From positions 8,834,001-8,898,000 of the forward strand of contig NC_022657.1 in NCBI RefSeq assembly GCF_000494755.1: 64,000 nucleotides of DNA, written 5' to 3'. Positions 23,717 to 31,553 of the stretch are shown piece after piece (the first letter of the stretch is position 1; each line of letters starts with the position of its first letter). The notes beneath the pieces were generated by a model, which made no database searches, was not told where the DNA came from, and worked only from the letters and a program-made list of their open reading frames with translations. The translations under genes were made by a program, and so were the position numbers. Source of the DNA: Amorphoplanes friuliensis DSM 7358 (GTDB lineage: Bacteria; Actinomycetota; Actinomycetes; Mycobacteriales; Micromonosporaceae).

Positions 23717-24778
23717 TCACGAGATGTCGATGGCGGCGGCCGACTCCCCGACCAGCAGCGCGGCGTCGTCCGCGACGTTGCGCTTGACCACGGCCAGGGC
23801 GATCATGCCGAGCTCGTGGTGGCGGACCCCGGTGCCGACGAAGCCCACGGCACGGCCGTCCAGGGTCACCGGGGTGCCCTGCACCGGCGGCTGGTCGGTG
23901 GCGATCCCGTCGAGGTGCAGCAGCACCAGGCGACGCGGCGGCTTGCCCAGGTGGTGCACCCGGGCGATCGTCTCCTGCCCGCGGTAACACCCCTTGTCGA
24001 GGTGCACGGCCGGCGCGACAAAACCGGACTCGGACGGGATCGAGCGGTGGTCGGTCTCCCAGCCCAGTCGCGGCACGCGGTTGGCCACCCGCACCGCCTC
24101 GTACGCCCACAGCCCCGCCCTCGGCACGTCGGCCAGCTTGGCCAGCACGTCCTCCAGGGCCACCCGCGGCACCAGCAGGTCGACACCGAGCGGCACCCGG
24201 CGGGCCAGCGCCCCCTCGCCGAACGGCTGCACGTCGTAGAGAGCGGTCGGAGCGTTCGGCACCGTGCCGGCGGCGAACTTCGGACCGGGCACCTCGAAGA
24301 TCCGCGGCTCGGCCAGGTCGACACCCAGGTAGGTCTTCGCGGCGGCGACTGCCTGCGGCCCGACCAGCGACAGCACGGCCAGCTCGGCGGTGGCGTCCCG
24401 CGGCTCGACCCGCGTGAAGAAGCGCATCATCTCGAGGTATTTGAGCAGGCCCGCGCCCGCACCGGGCTCGGTGTCGAGCCAGGCCGTCGTGCCGTCCTCG
24501 GCGACCAGAGCGTGCTGCTCGACGTGGCCGTTCGGGGAGAGGACCAGCAGCTCGGTGCCCTGGCCCGCGCGCAGGTCGGTCAGGTGCTGGGTGGTCAGCG
24601 TGTGCAGCCAGCTCGCGCGTTCCTCGCCCGGCACCGCGATGACGTCACGGTTGGACCGGTCGACCAGGCCCACGGCGGTGTCGAGGGTGCGCTGCTCGCG
24701 CATCGGGTCGCCGTAATGGGCGGGCACACCGGCGTCGGCGGAGGTGGGCTCGAGCTCTTCGATCAGGACCGTGCTCAT
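23717..24778 (-). CDS. ygfZ: YgfZ/GcvT-type folate-binding protein
   Basis: 353 residues. A GcvT-like fold with the YgfZ signature KGCYRGQE containing the conserved Cys. YgfZ/IBA57 proteins use tetrahydrofolate to help maintain iron-sulfur enzymes. The ATG overlaps the Fur-family stop (ATGA), so it is coupled to a metal-sensing regulator, a pairing I recall as common in actinobacteria. Start MSTVLIEE chosen from that overlap. Confidence 0.9.
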   Translation of the reverse strand: MSTVLIEELEPTSADAGVPAHYGDPMREQRTLDTAVGLVDRSNRDVIAVPGEERASWLHTLTTQHLTDLRAGQGTELLVLSPNGHVEQHALVAEDGTTAWLDTEPGAGAGLLKYLEMMRFFTRVEPRDATAELAVLSLVGPQAVAAAKTYLGVDLAEPRIFEVPGPKFAAGTVPNAPTALYDVQPFGEGALARRVPLGVDLLVPRVALEDVLAKLADVPRAGLWAYEAVRVANRVPRLGWETDHRSIPSESGFVAPAVHLDKGCYRGQETIARVHHLGKPPRRLVLLHLDGIATDQPPVQGTPVTLDGRAVGFVGTGVRHHELGMIALAVVKRNVADDAALLVGESAAAIDIS

Positions 24779-25200
24779 GCGGGGGTCTCCTTGCAGTCGC
24801 CGCACTCGCCGAAGAGCGAGACGTGGCCGACGTCGACCCGGAAGCCGCGGTCCTGCTGGAGCTGCACGGTGACGGGCTGCATCACCGAGGGGTCGACCTC
24901 GTCGATCGAACCGCAGTTGCGGCAGACGAGGTGGACGTGCTGGTCCTCCCCCGCGGCGTGATAGGTCGGCGAACCGTGCGACAGGTGGGTGTGGCTGACG
25001 AGGGTCAGATCCTCGAGCAGCTCGAGGGTGCGGTAGACGGTGGTGATGTTGACGCCGGCGGCGCGTTCACGCACGGTGTGGTGGATCTGCTCCGGAGTCG
25101 CGTGGCCCAGCTCATGCACGGCCTCCAGGATCAGCTGGCGCTGCGGCGTGAGGCGCAGGCCGCGCTCCCGGAGAATCTCGGCAAGGGATGTGGCAGACAC
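24775..25200 (-). CDS. Fur-family metalloregulator, Nur-like
   Basis: 141 residues. Winged helix (LRLTPQRQLILEAV, ITTVYRTLELLED) and a metal-sensing domain with two CxxC pairs (CRNC 93-96, CGDC 133-136) for structural zinc. His residues stand at 33, 70, 72, 88, 90 and 126, the positions I recall for the two metal sites of Streptomyces Nur (a nickel sensor), with D86 in place of one His. Fur or Zur subfamily cannot be excluded. The first gene of an operon with ygfZ, divergent from the aminotransferase. Confidence 0.85.
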   Translation of the reverse strand: MSATSLAEILRERGLRLTPQRQLILEAVHELGHATPEQIHHTVRERAAGVNITTVYRTLELLEDLTLVSHTHLSHGSPTYHAAGEDQHVHLVCRNCGSIDEVDPSVMQPVTVQLQQDRGFRVDVGHVSLFGECGDCKETPA

Positions 25201-25225
25201 GTTACGAGCATAGTTCGCCCCGCTG

Positions 25226-25231
25226 TACCGT
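25226..25231 (+). promoter_or_regulatory. -10 box, leaderless promoter (aminotransferase)
   Basis: TACCGT ends 7 bases before the GTG at 25239. Only 38 bases separate the divergent Fur-family and aminotransferase starts. Confidence 0.5.
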
Positions 25232-25238
25232 CCGCGGC

Positions 25239-26027
25239 GTGAGCGACAGCATTCTGGTGATTCCAGGCTCAGGCCCGGTCACCCCGGTGGACCGCGGCCT
25301 GCTCCACGGCGAGGGCGTCTTCGAAACGCTGCACCTGCGCCCGTCCGGCCCGTGGCTCCTCGACGAGCACCTCGACCGCCTGGAACGCTCGGCGGCGCTC
25401 CTCGAGATCCCGCTCCCACCCCGCTCCGACCTGGCCGAACTCGCTTTTCAGGGCGCCCGCGCCTGGCCGGGCGACGAGGGAGCGCTGCGCCTGATCGTGA
25501 CCGCCGGCCCGCCGCCTGTTGTTTATGCGACCGTCGGTCCGATCCCCGGCTCCGTGCTCCGCGAGCGCCGCGAGGGCATCCGCCTGATCACCGCGGACCG
25601 CGGCATCCAGACCCCGCCACCCTGGTCGCTGGTCACCGCCAAGTCCCTCTCGTACGCCGAGAACCTCGCCGCGAAGCGCTGGGCGATCCGCCAGGGCGCC
25701 GACGACCTGCTCTGGCTGACCCCCGACGGCCACGCCCTCGAAGCCCCGACCGCCAACCTCGTCTGGCTCACCGGCACCACCCTCTGCACGGTTCCACCCG
25801 ACGGCATCCTGGCCGGCACCACCGCCGCCTACCTGCTCGAACATGCAGCCGACCTGGGCCTGACCGCGGACATCCGCAAGATCACCGCAACGGATCTGCC
25901 TGCCGCCGACGGCATTTGGCTCGCATCGTCCCTGCGCGGCCTGGCCGAGGTCCACACCCTCGACGGCACAAAACGCGCGGCGTCCGAATGGACGCCGCGC
26001 CTCTTGGCACTTCTCGGATTTTCTTGA
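25239..26027 (+). CDS. Class IV aminotransferase / aminodeoxychorismate lyase-like
   Basis: 262 residues, a fold-type IV PLP enzyme. GLLHGEGVFETLHLRPSGP is the N-terminal signature, the catalytic Lys lies in LVTAKSLSYAENLAAKRWA, and EAPTANLVWL is the cofactor-binding block. It is similar to PabC (4-amino-4-deoxychorismate lyase) and to branched-chain or D-amino-acid transaminases; folate lyase is favoured by size, and a folate-binding YgfZ is close by, but this is not proof. GTG start from the -10 spacing. Confidence 0.82.
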   Translation: MSDSILVIPGSGPVTPVDRGLLHGEGVFETLHLRPSGPWLLDEHLDRLERSAALLEIPLPPRSDLAELAFQGARAWPGDEGALRLIVTAGPPPVVYATVGPIPGSVLRERREGIRLITADRGIQTPPPWSLVTAKSLSYAENLAAKRWAIRQGADDLLWLTPDGHALEAPTANLVWLTGTTLCTVPPDGILAGTTAAYLLEHAADLGLTADIRKITATDLPAADGIWLASSLRGLAEVHTLDGTKRAASEWTPRLLALLGFS

Positions 26028-26028
26028 A

Positions 26029-26088
26029 CGCACGCAGCCCGCAATCGGCGGGAGCGACGGTCAGAACCATGCAACCAGGCACGACATG
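26029..26088 (+). repeat. Dispersed element, copy 2 (60 bp)
   Basis: The 44-bp core (26045-26088) matches copy 1 at 39 of 44 positions or better, and the preceding 16 bases (CGCACGCAGCC and on) match copy 3. CCCGC/GCGGG form a small hairpin. It starts 2 bases after the aminotransferase stop and is followed by AACCTGATCTTGATC. Confidence 0.8.
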
Positions 26089-26116
26089 AACCTGATCTTG
26101 ATCCTGGTCTTTGTGC

Positions 26117-26713
26117 TTATCCGCCGATGCGCAGCAGCCTCGCGGAGAGATGCGGCTCCAACGTCTTGCCCATCGCCGACATTTCGTGGGCATAGAGGAG
26201 CGCCCGGTCGACGATGCCGAAGAGCCGGTGGCCGCCGACAACCTCCTTGGCGGTCGGAGTCCGGACGACCGCGTCCGTCACCATCTCCAGCCGCGTGCCC
26301 GACAGCTGCCCGAGGTAGAGCTCCATCACCCCGGTCGGCGTCATCATCGTGGCTTCCATCTCGTCGCCCGGCCGGTCGTCGACCAGCACCGGCCGCCACC
26401 AGCCCACCTCACGCCCGGCCATCCGCACCGGCTTCGAGTCGGCGTCGAGCAGCCACGCCCGCGACTCGTAGCTGAGGAACGGCCGCCCGTCGTGGCTGAT
26501 GCGGATCTCCTGCGCGAACTCGAAGTCGTCGACCTCGGGGAAGCCGCCCTGCCCCCGCCCGCGCCAGAGGCCGATGAACGGCAGCAGGCCGAGCAGCGAC
26601 GGGTGCAGGTCCGGTCCTTGCCGCAGGTCGTGCGTGTCCTCGAACGGGTACGCGTCGACGGGCGGCGCGTTCAGCCAGGGCGGCGGGCCCAGCGGGTTTT
26701 CCGTGTCACTCAC
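26117..26713 (-). CDS. Nitrobindin-like heme-binding protein
   Basis: 198 residues, a nitrobindin/THAP4-type ten-stranded barrel: LLPFIGLWRGRGQGGFP is the hallmark, and ALLYAHEMSAMGKTLEPHLSARLLR carries the conserved C-terminal His for heme iron. Characterised members bind ferric heme and isomerise peroxynitrite. GTG start with AAGGGGA 5 bases upstream, overlapping the stop of a 34-residue membrane protein gene (TGGTGA), so translation is coupled. Confidence 0.85.
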   Translation of the reverse strand: MSDTENPLGPPPWLNAPPVDAYPFEDTHDLRQGPDLHPSLLGLLPFIGLWRGRGQGGFPEVDDFEFAQEIRISHDGRPFLSYESRAWLLDADSKPVRMAGREVGWWRPVLVDDRPGDEMEATMMTPTGVMELYLGQLSGTRLEMVTDAVVRTPTAKEVVGGHRLFGIVDRALLYAHEMSAMGKTLEPHLSARLLRIGG

Positions 26714-26814
26714 CAGCGTCCCCTTGCGATGCGCATAACAAGATAGCCCAAACCGCCTGCCAGCCCGCCGAACCCGGCGACCAGCAGACTCACGAACCCG
26801 ATCTCCGTAACCAT
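26710..26814 (-). CDS. 34-residue single-pass membrane protein
   Basis: A small gene starting ATGGTTACGGAG and ending in the TGA that overlaps the nitrobindin GTG. The product begins MVTEIGFVSLLVAGFGG, has one Gly-rich hydrophobic helix and ends MRIARGRW. TAGGAT (26824-26829) 9 bases upstream serves as -10. The coupling and charged C terminus suggest a real gene: an anchor or leader for the heme protein. I do not recognise a family. Confidence 0.6.
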   Translation of the reverse strand: MVTEIGFVSLLVAGFGGLAGGLGYLVMRIARGRW

Positions 26815-26840
26815 GACCCCGCCATCCTATGCTGACCGCC
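26815..26840. promoter_or_regulatory. Overlapping divergent leaderless promoters
   Basis: Only 26 bases lie between the two starts. TAGGAT (minus, 26824-26829) and TATGCT (plus, 26828-26833) overlap by two bases. TATGCT ends 7 bases before the ATG at 26841. Polymerase can occupy only one side at a time. Confidence 0.5.
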
Positions 26841-27203
26841 ATGGCCCGTTTGCTCGTCGTCAAGGCAACCGCCGGCGCGGACGCCCCGGAGCGTTGTTCC
26901 CAGGCGTTCACCGTGGCGTCGACCGCGGCCGCGTCCGGCGTGGACGTGTCGTTCTGGCTCACCGGTGAGTCGACCTGGTTCGCCCTGCCGGACCGGGCGG
27001 CGCAGTTCGAGCTGCCGCACGCCGCTCCCCTGCCCGACCTGCTGGAGCTGCTGCTCACCTCGGGCCGGGTGACCGCCTGCACGCAGTGCGCGGCCCGCCG
27101 CAACATCGGCCCCGACGACGTCCTCCCGGGCATCCGCATCGCCGGCGCCGCGGTCTTCGTCGAGGAGATCATGTCGGACGGCGCGCAAGCAGTCGTCTAC
27201 TGA
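26841..27203 (+). CDS. DsrE-family-like protein
   Basis: 120 residues. The layout MARLLVVKATAGADAPERC, FWLTGESTWF, ACTQCAARRNIGPDDV and FVEEIMSDGAQAVVY matches a conserved actinobacterial DsrE/DsrF/TusD-like family, which handles sulfur or reactive Cys chemistry; the CxxC-type CTQC pair is present. Exact role unknown. The ATG at 26841 is preferred over 26829 because of the leaderless -10 spacing. It is divergent from the nitrobindin unit. Confidence 0.75.
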   Translation: MARLLVVKATAGADAPERCSQAFTVASTAAASGVDVSFWLTGESTWFALPDRAAQFELPHAAPLPDLLELLLTSGRVTACTQCAARRNIGPDDVLPGIRIAGAAVFVEEIMSDGAQAVVY

Positions 27204-27239
27204 CGCAACCGCACGCGGCCGAGTGGTGTGTAGCTCGGT

Positions 27240-27935
27240 ATGACGTCCGACTTCGACGCGTTCTGCACGGCCACCGTGCGCCGCGTCGTCCTCTACCTGT
27301 ACGCCGTCTGCGGTGATCTCGGCGACGCGCAGGACCTCGCGCAGGAGGCGTACGCCCGCGCCATCTCTCATCCGTGAACGACTGTCCGAACTCGGGACCG
27401 ACGTGGATCAGCTCCGGTTCGCACCGGCGGCGGAGGTCCGCGCCCGGGGGCAGCGCCGGCGGACCCAGAGGCGTGTCATCGTCGGCACCACCACGGCCGC
27501 CGTCCTGATGATCGGGCCGATGCCGGCCTGACCCGGACCACCGGCGGCCCGGCCACTGTGGCCGCGGCTCCGGCCTGCTCGGCGCTGCTCGATCTGGCGC
27601 TGCCCGACGATCCTTCCCGGGTCACCGTGCAGGTCACCGATGGCTCACCCGAGCTCTTCGCCGAGCCGCGTTCGCGGAAGTTCACCGTGCTGGACAGCAG
27701 CACCGTGCGTGTCCCGGTCGAGCCGGTCACCTACCTGCGCTACGGGCCGGCGGCGGTCGGCGCCGCCACGGTGCTACGAGCGACCATCAGCGGCGAGGTG
27801 GACATGCGGTTCGACCCGGATCGCATCGGCACCACCATCGATCTGGTCGTCGGCCAGGGTGCGTTCGGGCCGGCGACCACCACCGAGATGAACCAGGCGC
27901 TGGTGGAGCCGACCAGACCTCCCGAGTGCCGCTGA
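27240..27935 (+). pseudogene. Remnant of an ECF sigma factor and its downstream gene
   Basis: From the ATG at 27240 the frame gives the start of an ECF sigma region 2 (DFDAFCTATVRRVVLYLY, DLAQEAYARAI), then a stop. From 27366 another frame reads ERLSELGTDVDQLRFAPAAE and RRRTQRRVIVGTTTAAVLM, the N terminus of the membrane protein usually encoded after such sigma factors, with no start. After about 27530 the third frame continues with a C-terminal part ending at 27935. An internal deletion fused the two genes and at least one frameshift followed. Confidence 0.7.
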
Positions 27936-27946
27936 CGGCTGGGTTG

Positions 27947-28828
27947 TCACTGACAGCCGGTGGTCGCGGTGATCTGCGCCGTCCCGTCGGAGTCACTCAC
28001 GACGACGGAGACGTCCCCGTCCCGCCAAGCCCACACGTGCCGCTCGGCCTGCACGACCGCCGCCCCACCGGTGATGCCGCGCAGCGCCAGCCCCAGCTCG
28101 GCCGGCGCGGTCAGCTCACCCGCGGTGATCGTCCGCGCGGTGGCGCTCCCCGCCGGGCAGGCCACCTCACTGCTCGTGGCGATCACATCGGTGGCCCGGA
28201 TCGCCTTCACCGCGGCGCCGAAAGCAGCCGGTGTGGTGGTGGCGTCCGGCGCCACCGGTTCGAAGTCGACGCCCGCGGCGACGGGCCGGCAACCCGTGAA
28301 CGCCCGCAGCGTAAAAACCGTCCCGTCCGCGTCGACAGAAGACTCCACGCCGACGAACTCCCCGGCGTCGGCCCGCAACGCGTACTTGTCGGTGACGGTG
28401 TTGTGCCGCATGGCCGCCGCATAAGCCGGCGGCAGAGTGCGCGCGATCGCCTCGAGCGCACCGGAGGCCTCGTTGGCGCGTACGCGCACGGTCACGTCCC
28501 GGGTGGCCTCGACACCGTCCCGCACCGGCGTCAGCGCGCAGTCCCGGTCGAAGACGGTCTCGCCCAGCGTGACAACCCGATCCGGCGTGTCAGCGGCGGC
28601 GAACATCTCCCCGACCGCCCGCTGCAACACCGGCAACGCCTGCGCGATGTCCCGCTGCTCCGGCACGGTCGGCGGATCGTTCCGCACGGACCACACCGCA
28701 AACCCCGCCAGCACCAGGGCCCACACCACCACCAGCGCGATGAGCCACGGCCGCCGCTTCGGCCGCTCAGGCACAGCGGGCGGCTGAGGGTAGTAATACC
28801 CGGGCGGCGGCAAACTCACGGCAGCCAT
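27947..28828 (-). CDS. Membrane-anchored protein of unknown function
   Basis: 293 residues. A Pro/Tyr-rich cytoplasmic start (SLPPPGYYYPQPPAVPERP), one membrane helix (WLIALVVVWALVLAGFAVW, about 28-46), then a large extracytoplasmic domain of about 240 residues with three or four Cys (DRDCALTP, FTGCRP, EVACPAG, final CQ) that could form disulfides. I do not recognise the domain. It is tail to tail with the sigma remnant, 11 bases apart. Confidence 0.7.
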   Translation of the reverse strand: MAAVSLPPPGYYYPQPPAVPERPKRRPWLIALVVVWALVLAGFAVWSVRNDPPTVPEQRDIAQALPVLQRAVGEMFAAADTPDRVVTLGETVFDRDCALTPVRDGVEATRDVTVRVRANEASGALEAIARTLPPAYAAAMRHNTVTDKYALRADAGEFVGVESSVDADGTVFTLRAFTGCRPVAAGVDFEPVAPDATTTPAAFGAAVKAIRATDVIATSSEVACPAGSATARTITAGELTAPAELGLALRGITGGAAVVQAERHVWAWRDGDVSVVVSDSDGTAQITATTGCQ

Positions 28829-28880
28829 GCTCGCACGCGCAGCAAAAACGCCGATCGCCCGGTACAGATACGCCGGTTGC

Positions 28881-29103
28881 TCAGACCGCGATGATCGGAC
28901 CCCCGCCGTAGAGCCCCGGCCTCGCGTCGGCCGGGAGGCTCAGCTGCTTGCGCAACTCTGCGCGTTTCCCCGGGGTCCAGCGGGCAGCCGCCTCCAAGCG
29001 GCGGCGACGCGCTGCCGCCTTACCCCTCGTCCGTGACCGCGATCCCCGCGGCGCCCAACATGGCGTCCATGTCTTCCCGAAGGTCAGACTCGGGGCTAGT
29101 CAT
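28881..29103 (-). pseudogene. Frameshifted small protein gene
   Basis: The ATG at 29103 opens MTSPESDLREDMDAMLGAAG, which stops after 27 residues at TAA (29022-29020). One base further, another frame continues as KAAARRRRLEAAARWTPGKR and ends PADARPGLYGGGPIIAV before TGA at 28881. Removing the T after GGGG joins both into one sensible 73-residue helical, basic protein. It is a recent frameshift, a sequencing error, or a programmed event; a conserved family is likely but not identified. Confidence 0.5.
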
Positions 29104-29156
29104 GCGACCAGTCTAGCGCCGGACCGGACCCGTGTCTGTACCCCCGAAGCAGAGAA

Positions 29157-29192
29157 CGAAGGGCGAGACCCCGTATCGGGTCCCGCCCTTCG
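29157..29192. terminator. Bidirectional hairpin terminator before sseC
   Basis: CGAAGGGCG and GACCC pair with GGGTC and CGCCCTTCG, one mismatch, 5-6 base loop. It lies 16 bases after the sseC stop (minus) and ends that operon. The rest of 29104-29207 shows nothing else. Confidence 0.8.
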
Positions 29193-29207
29193 TCGGCAGA
29201 GCGTGGG

Positions 29208-29537
29208 TCAGGCGGCGACGTTGAGGCCGACCTCGTTCACGCCGCGGGTGGCGTCGACCGTGAGGTCGCCGTTGCCGTGGCGGGACAGGGCGCGGAGCGT
29301 CCAGCTGCCGGGGGCAGCGAAGAAGCGGAACACACCCTCCGGGGAGGTGACGACCTCGGCCGTGAACTCGCCGGTCGAGTCGAGGAGGCGGACGTACGCG
29401 CCGCCCACCGCCTCACCCTCGGCGTTGGTCACGATGCCGGTGATGACGGTTTCCTTCTGGAGGTCGACGCTGGCCGGGATGGGAGCCGACTGGTCGGGCG
29501 CGGCGCAGCCGTCCGCGATGTTCGAGGGAGAAGTCAT
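29208..29537 (-). CDS. sseC: SseC-type DUF1416 protein
   Basis: 109 residues. DUF1416 family: an Ig-like/carboxypeptidase-regulatory-type beta-sandwich (TVITGIVTNAEGEAVGGAYV, RFFAAPGSWTLRAL) with an N-terminal CAAPDQ Cys. In mycobacteria sseC lies next to the cysA rhodanese genes and is linked to sulfur metabolism. Here it begins 2 bases after the rhodanese stop, the same order. Its biochemical role is unproven. Confidence 0.85.
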   Translation of the reverse strand: MTSPSNIADGCAAPDQSAPIPASVDLQKETVITGIVTNAEGEAVGGAYVRLLDSTGEFTAEVVTSPEGVFRFFAAPGSWTLRALSRHGNGDLTVDATRGVNEVGLNVAA

Positions 29538-29539
29538 GG

Positions 29540-30388
29540 TCACGCCTTTCCGGGCTCGTCGCCGAGGGCGATCGGCACACCGATGAGCGAGCCGTACTCG
29601 GTCCAGGAGCCGTCGTAGTTCTTGACGTTGTCGTGGCCGAGGAGCTCCTTGAGCACGAACCAGGTGTGCGAGGAGCGCTCGCCGATGCGGCAGTAGGCGA
29701 TGGTGTCCTTGCTGCCGTCGAGGCCGGCGTCGCCGTAGATCTTGGCGAGCTCGTCGTCGGACTTGAAGGTGCCGTCCTCGTTCGCGGCCTTGCTCCACGG
29801 CACGCTCAGGGCGGTCGGGATGTGGCCACCGCGCTGCGACTGCTCCTGCGGCAGGTGCGCCGGGGCGAGGAGGCGGCCGGCGAACTCGTCGGGGCTGCGC
29901 ACGTCGACGAGGTTCTTCACGCCGATGGCCTGGACGACCTCGTCGCGGAAGGCGCGGATCGACAGGTCCGGGGACGACGCCTGGTACTGGGTCTTGGCGC
30001 GGGCCGGGACGTCCTTGGAGTAGGGGCGCGCGTCGAGCTCCCACTTCTTGCGGCCGCCGTCGATCAGCTTCACGTCGCGGTGACCGTAGAGCTTGAAGTA
30101 CCAGTACGCGTACGCCGCGAACCAGTTGTTGTTGCCGCCGTACAGGATGACGGTGTCGTCGTTGCTGATGCCGCGCTCGGAGAGGAGCTGGGAGAACTGC
30201 TCCTGGTTGACGAAGTCGCGGCGGACCGGGTCCTGCAGGTCCGACTTCCAGTCGATCTTGATGGCGCCGGGGATGTGGCCACCGTCGTAGGCGGAGGTGT
30301 CCTCGTCGACCTCGACGAAGACCACGCCGGGTGTCTCGAGGTTCTTCTCGGCCCAGTCGGCAGATACGAGTGCGGTGTCGCGACTCAT
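29540..30388 (-). CDS. Thiosulfate sulfurtransferase (rhodanese) CysA/SseA type
   Basis: 282 residues, two rhodanese domains. The N-terminal one is inactive (no Cys in its loop, YGGNNNWFAAYAYW); the C-terminal loop YCRIGERSSHTW carries the persulfide Cys. Blocks DGGHIPGAIKIDWK and LVDVRSPDEFAG are typical. It transfers sulfane sulfur to cyanide or thiols. ATG preceded by GGGAGC. A cysteine-rich leader peptide and a long-arm hairpin upstream suggest control by cysteine supply. Confidence 0.92.
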   Translation of the reverse strand: MSRDTALVSADWAEKNLETPGVVFVEVDEDTSAYDGGHIPGAIKIDWKSDLQDPVRRDFVNQEQFSQLLSERGISNDDTVILYGGNNNWFAAYAYWYFKLYGHRDVKLIDGGRKKWELDARPYSKDVPARAKTQYQASSPDLSIRAFRDEVVQAIGVKNLVDVRSPDEFAGRLLAPAHLPQEQSQRGGHIPTALSVPWSKAANEDGTFKSDDELAKIYGDAGLDGSKDTIAYCRIGERSSHTWFVLKELLGHDNVKNYDGSWTEYGSLIGVPIALGDEPGKA

Positions 30389-30551
30389 CGGGTTGCTCCC
30401 TTGTCAGGTGAGAGATCGGGGGTGAGTCGTCGCGCGGAGATTGTTCGGTCGCACCCCGCGCGGGACCCGGGAAAACGGATCACGTTGGGTTGGGTGCGAC
30501 GGCGCCACTGCCGGGCGGAAGATCAGATCCTGCGCAGCTTGAATGGCCCCG
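30389..30551 (-). promoter_or_regulatory. Attenuator-like leader between the Cys peptide and the rhodanese gene
   Basis: 163 bases between the leader peptide stop and the gene. GTCGCACCC (30448-30456) and GGGTGCGAC (30492-30500) form a perfect 9-bp long-range stem around a smaller CCCGCGCGGG palindrome. Alternative folding driven by ribosome stalling at the Cys codons is plausible; it was not modelled. Confidence 0.45.
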
Positions 30552-30629
30552 TCAGATGACAGGGCGACACAGGCAGGCGGCCACGCGGCACAGGTCGACC
30601 GCGCGCCTTTTGGTGAGCAACAGGCTCAT
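30552..30629 (-). CDS. Cysteine-rich leader peptide upstream of the rhodanese gene
   Basis: 25 codons: starts MSLLLTKRRAVDLCRVAA and continues CLCRPVI before TGA, with three Cys codons close together. It matches the conserved putative leader peptide seen upstream of sulfur genes in actinobacteria (family recalled as beginning M-x-LLTKRR-x-VDLCRV). TAGGGT (30637-30642) ends 7 bases before the ATG, so it is leaderless. It probably senses cysteine through stalling; mycobacterial Cys-rich uORFs are known to do this. Confidence 0.8.
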   Translation of the reverse strand: MSLLLTKRRAVDLCRVAACLCRPVI

Positions 30630-30636
30630 GCCGCCG

Positions 30637-30642
30637 ACCCTA
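30637..30642 (-). promoter_or_regulatory. -10 box, leaderless promoter (Cys leader peptide)
   Basis: TAGGGT, 7 bases before the leader peptide ATG. It should drive the leader, rhodanese and sseC as one transcript. Confidence 0.5.
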
Positions 30643-30698
30643 CCAGCGGTTCCAGACCCCGGAACACCGTCGACCACCATCCGGGAACGAGTCCGCCG

Positions 30699-31487
30699 TC
30701 ACAGACCGCCCGAACTCAGCGACACATTGCTCGCCCCGGCGGTGACCACGAGGCCGCCGGCGGTCGGCTGGACCTTCTGCACCTTGAGGTCGAGGGGCAG
30801 CGCCGGCACCTTCAGGTCGAAGGCCAGCTTCTGCACGTAGGTGTCCACCAGCGACCGTACGAGCGGGATGTCGGGCAGTCCGTCGGCGGTCACGTTGGCG
30901 AAGGTCACCTTGACCACGCCGTCCTTGACCTCGAGGTTTGCCGTACCGCTGGCGTTGAAGGTCTGGCCCAGGGCCTCGATCGGGGCGGCGCCGACCAGCT
31001 TGCCGCCACGCTCGCTGAGCTTCAGGCCCGGCTGGCCGGTCAGTTCGGCGAGGTTGGCGTAGCCGATCGTGCCCGCGCCGGTGACCGTGCTCGCCACGAT
31101 GTCGCCGTTGCCGGTCCGGACCGTGTCCAGCGGCGCGTCGACGTCCTTGGCGCTGATGTCCAGCAGGGGCATCTTGATGTCCTTGCCGTTACCGGCGGGT
31201 CCGGAGAAGTTGTCCAGCCCGATCTTGATCTCCTGGTACTTCCCGGCGAGGACCTGGGTCAGGAACGGCACACCCTCGATGCTCACCTTCGGCTTCTCCG
31301 AGGTGGCCTTCTGCTGGGTGAGCTGTTCGGTCACCCGGTCACCGATGACCCGCTCGGCGTACGACGCACCCATCCGGTCCGCCACCACCAGCACCGCGAG
31401 GATCAGCAGGAGCAGGACGACAAAGGTGATCAGCAGGCGCCGACCCCAGCGCTTGCGTGGTCTCGCGGACCCGTACACCTCAGCCAC
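30699..31487 (-). CDS. lmeA: LmeA-like DUF2993 lipid-binding protein
   Basis: 262 residues. Basic N terminus with one membrane helix (LLITFVVLLLLILAVLVVAD), then a DUF2993 domain (VSIEGVPFLTQVLAGKYQEI, VRTGNGDIVASTVTGAGTIG). The mycobacterial homologue LmeA is a periplasmic phospholipid-binding protein needed for lipomannan elongation. The GTG giving VAEVYG is chosen because GGAGG stands 5 bases upstream; a GTG four codons earlier is possible. Between the rhodanese and glnR blocks as in M. tuberculosis Rv0817c. Confidence 0.78.
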   Translation of the reverse strand: MAEVYGSARPRKRWGRRLLITFVVLLLLILAVLVVADRMGASYAERVIGDRVTEQLTQQKATSEKPKVSIEGVPFLTQVLAGKYQEIKIGLDNFSGPAGNGKDIKMPLLDISAKDVDAPLDTVRTGNGDIVASTVTGAGTIGYANLAELTGQPGLKLSERGGKLVGAAPIEALGQTFNASGTANLEVKDGVVKVTFANVTADGLPDIPLVRSLVDTYVQKLAFDLKVPALPLDLKVQKVQPTAGGLVVTAGASNVSLSSGGL

Positions 31488-31553
31488 TTGTTCCTCCACG
31501 TCACGTTGAGATCGGGCACGGTATATGCCCAGTGCCAGCTCTCCGGACACCCG

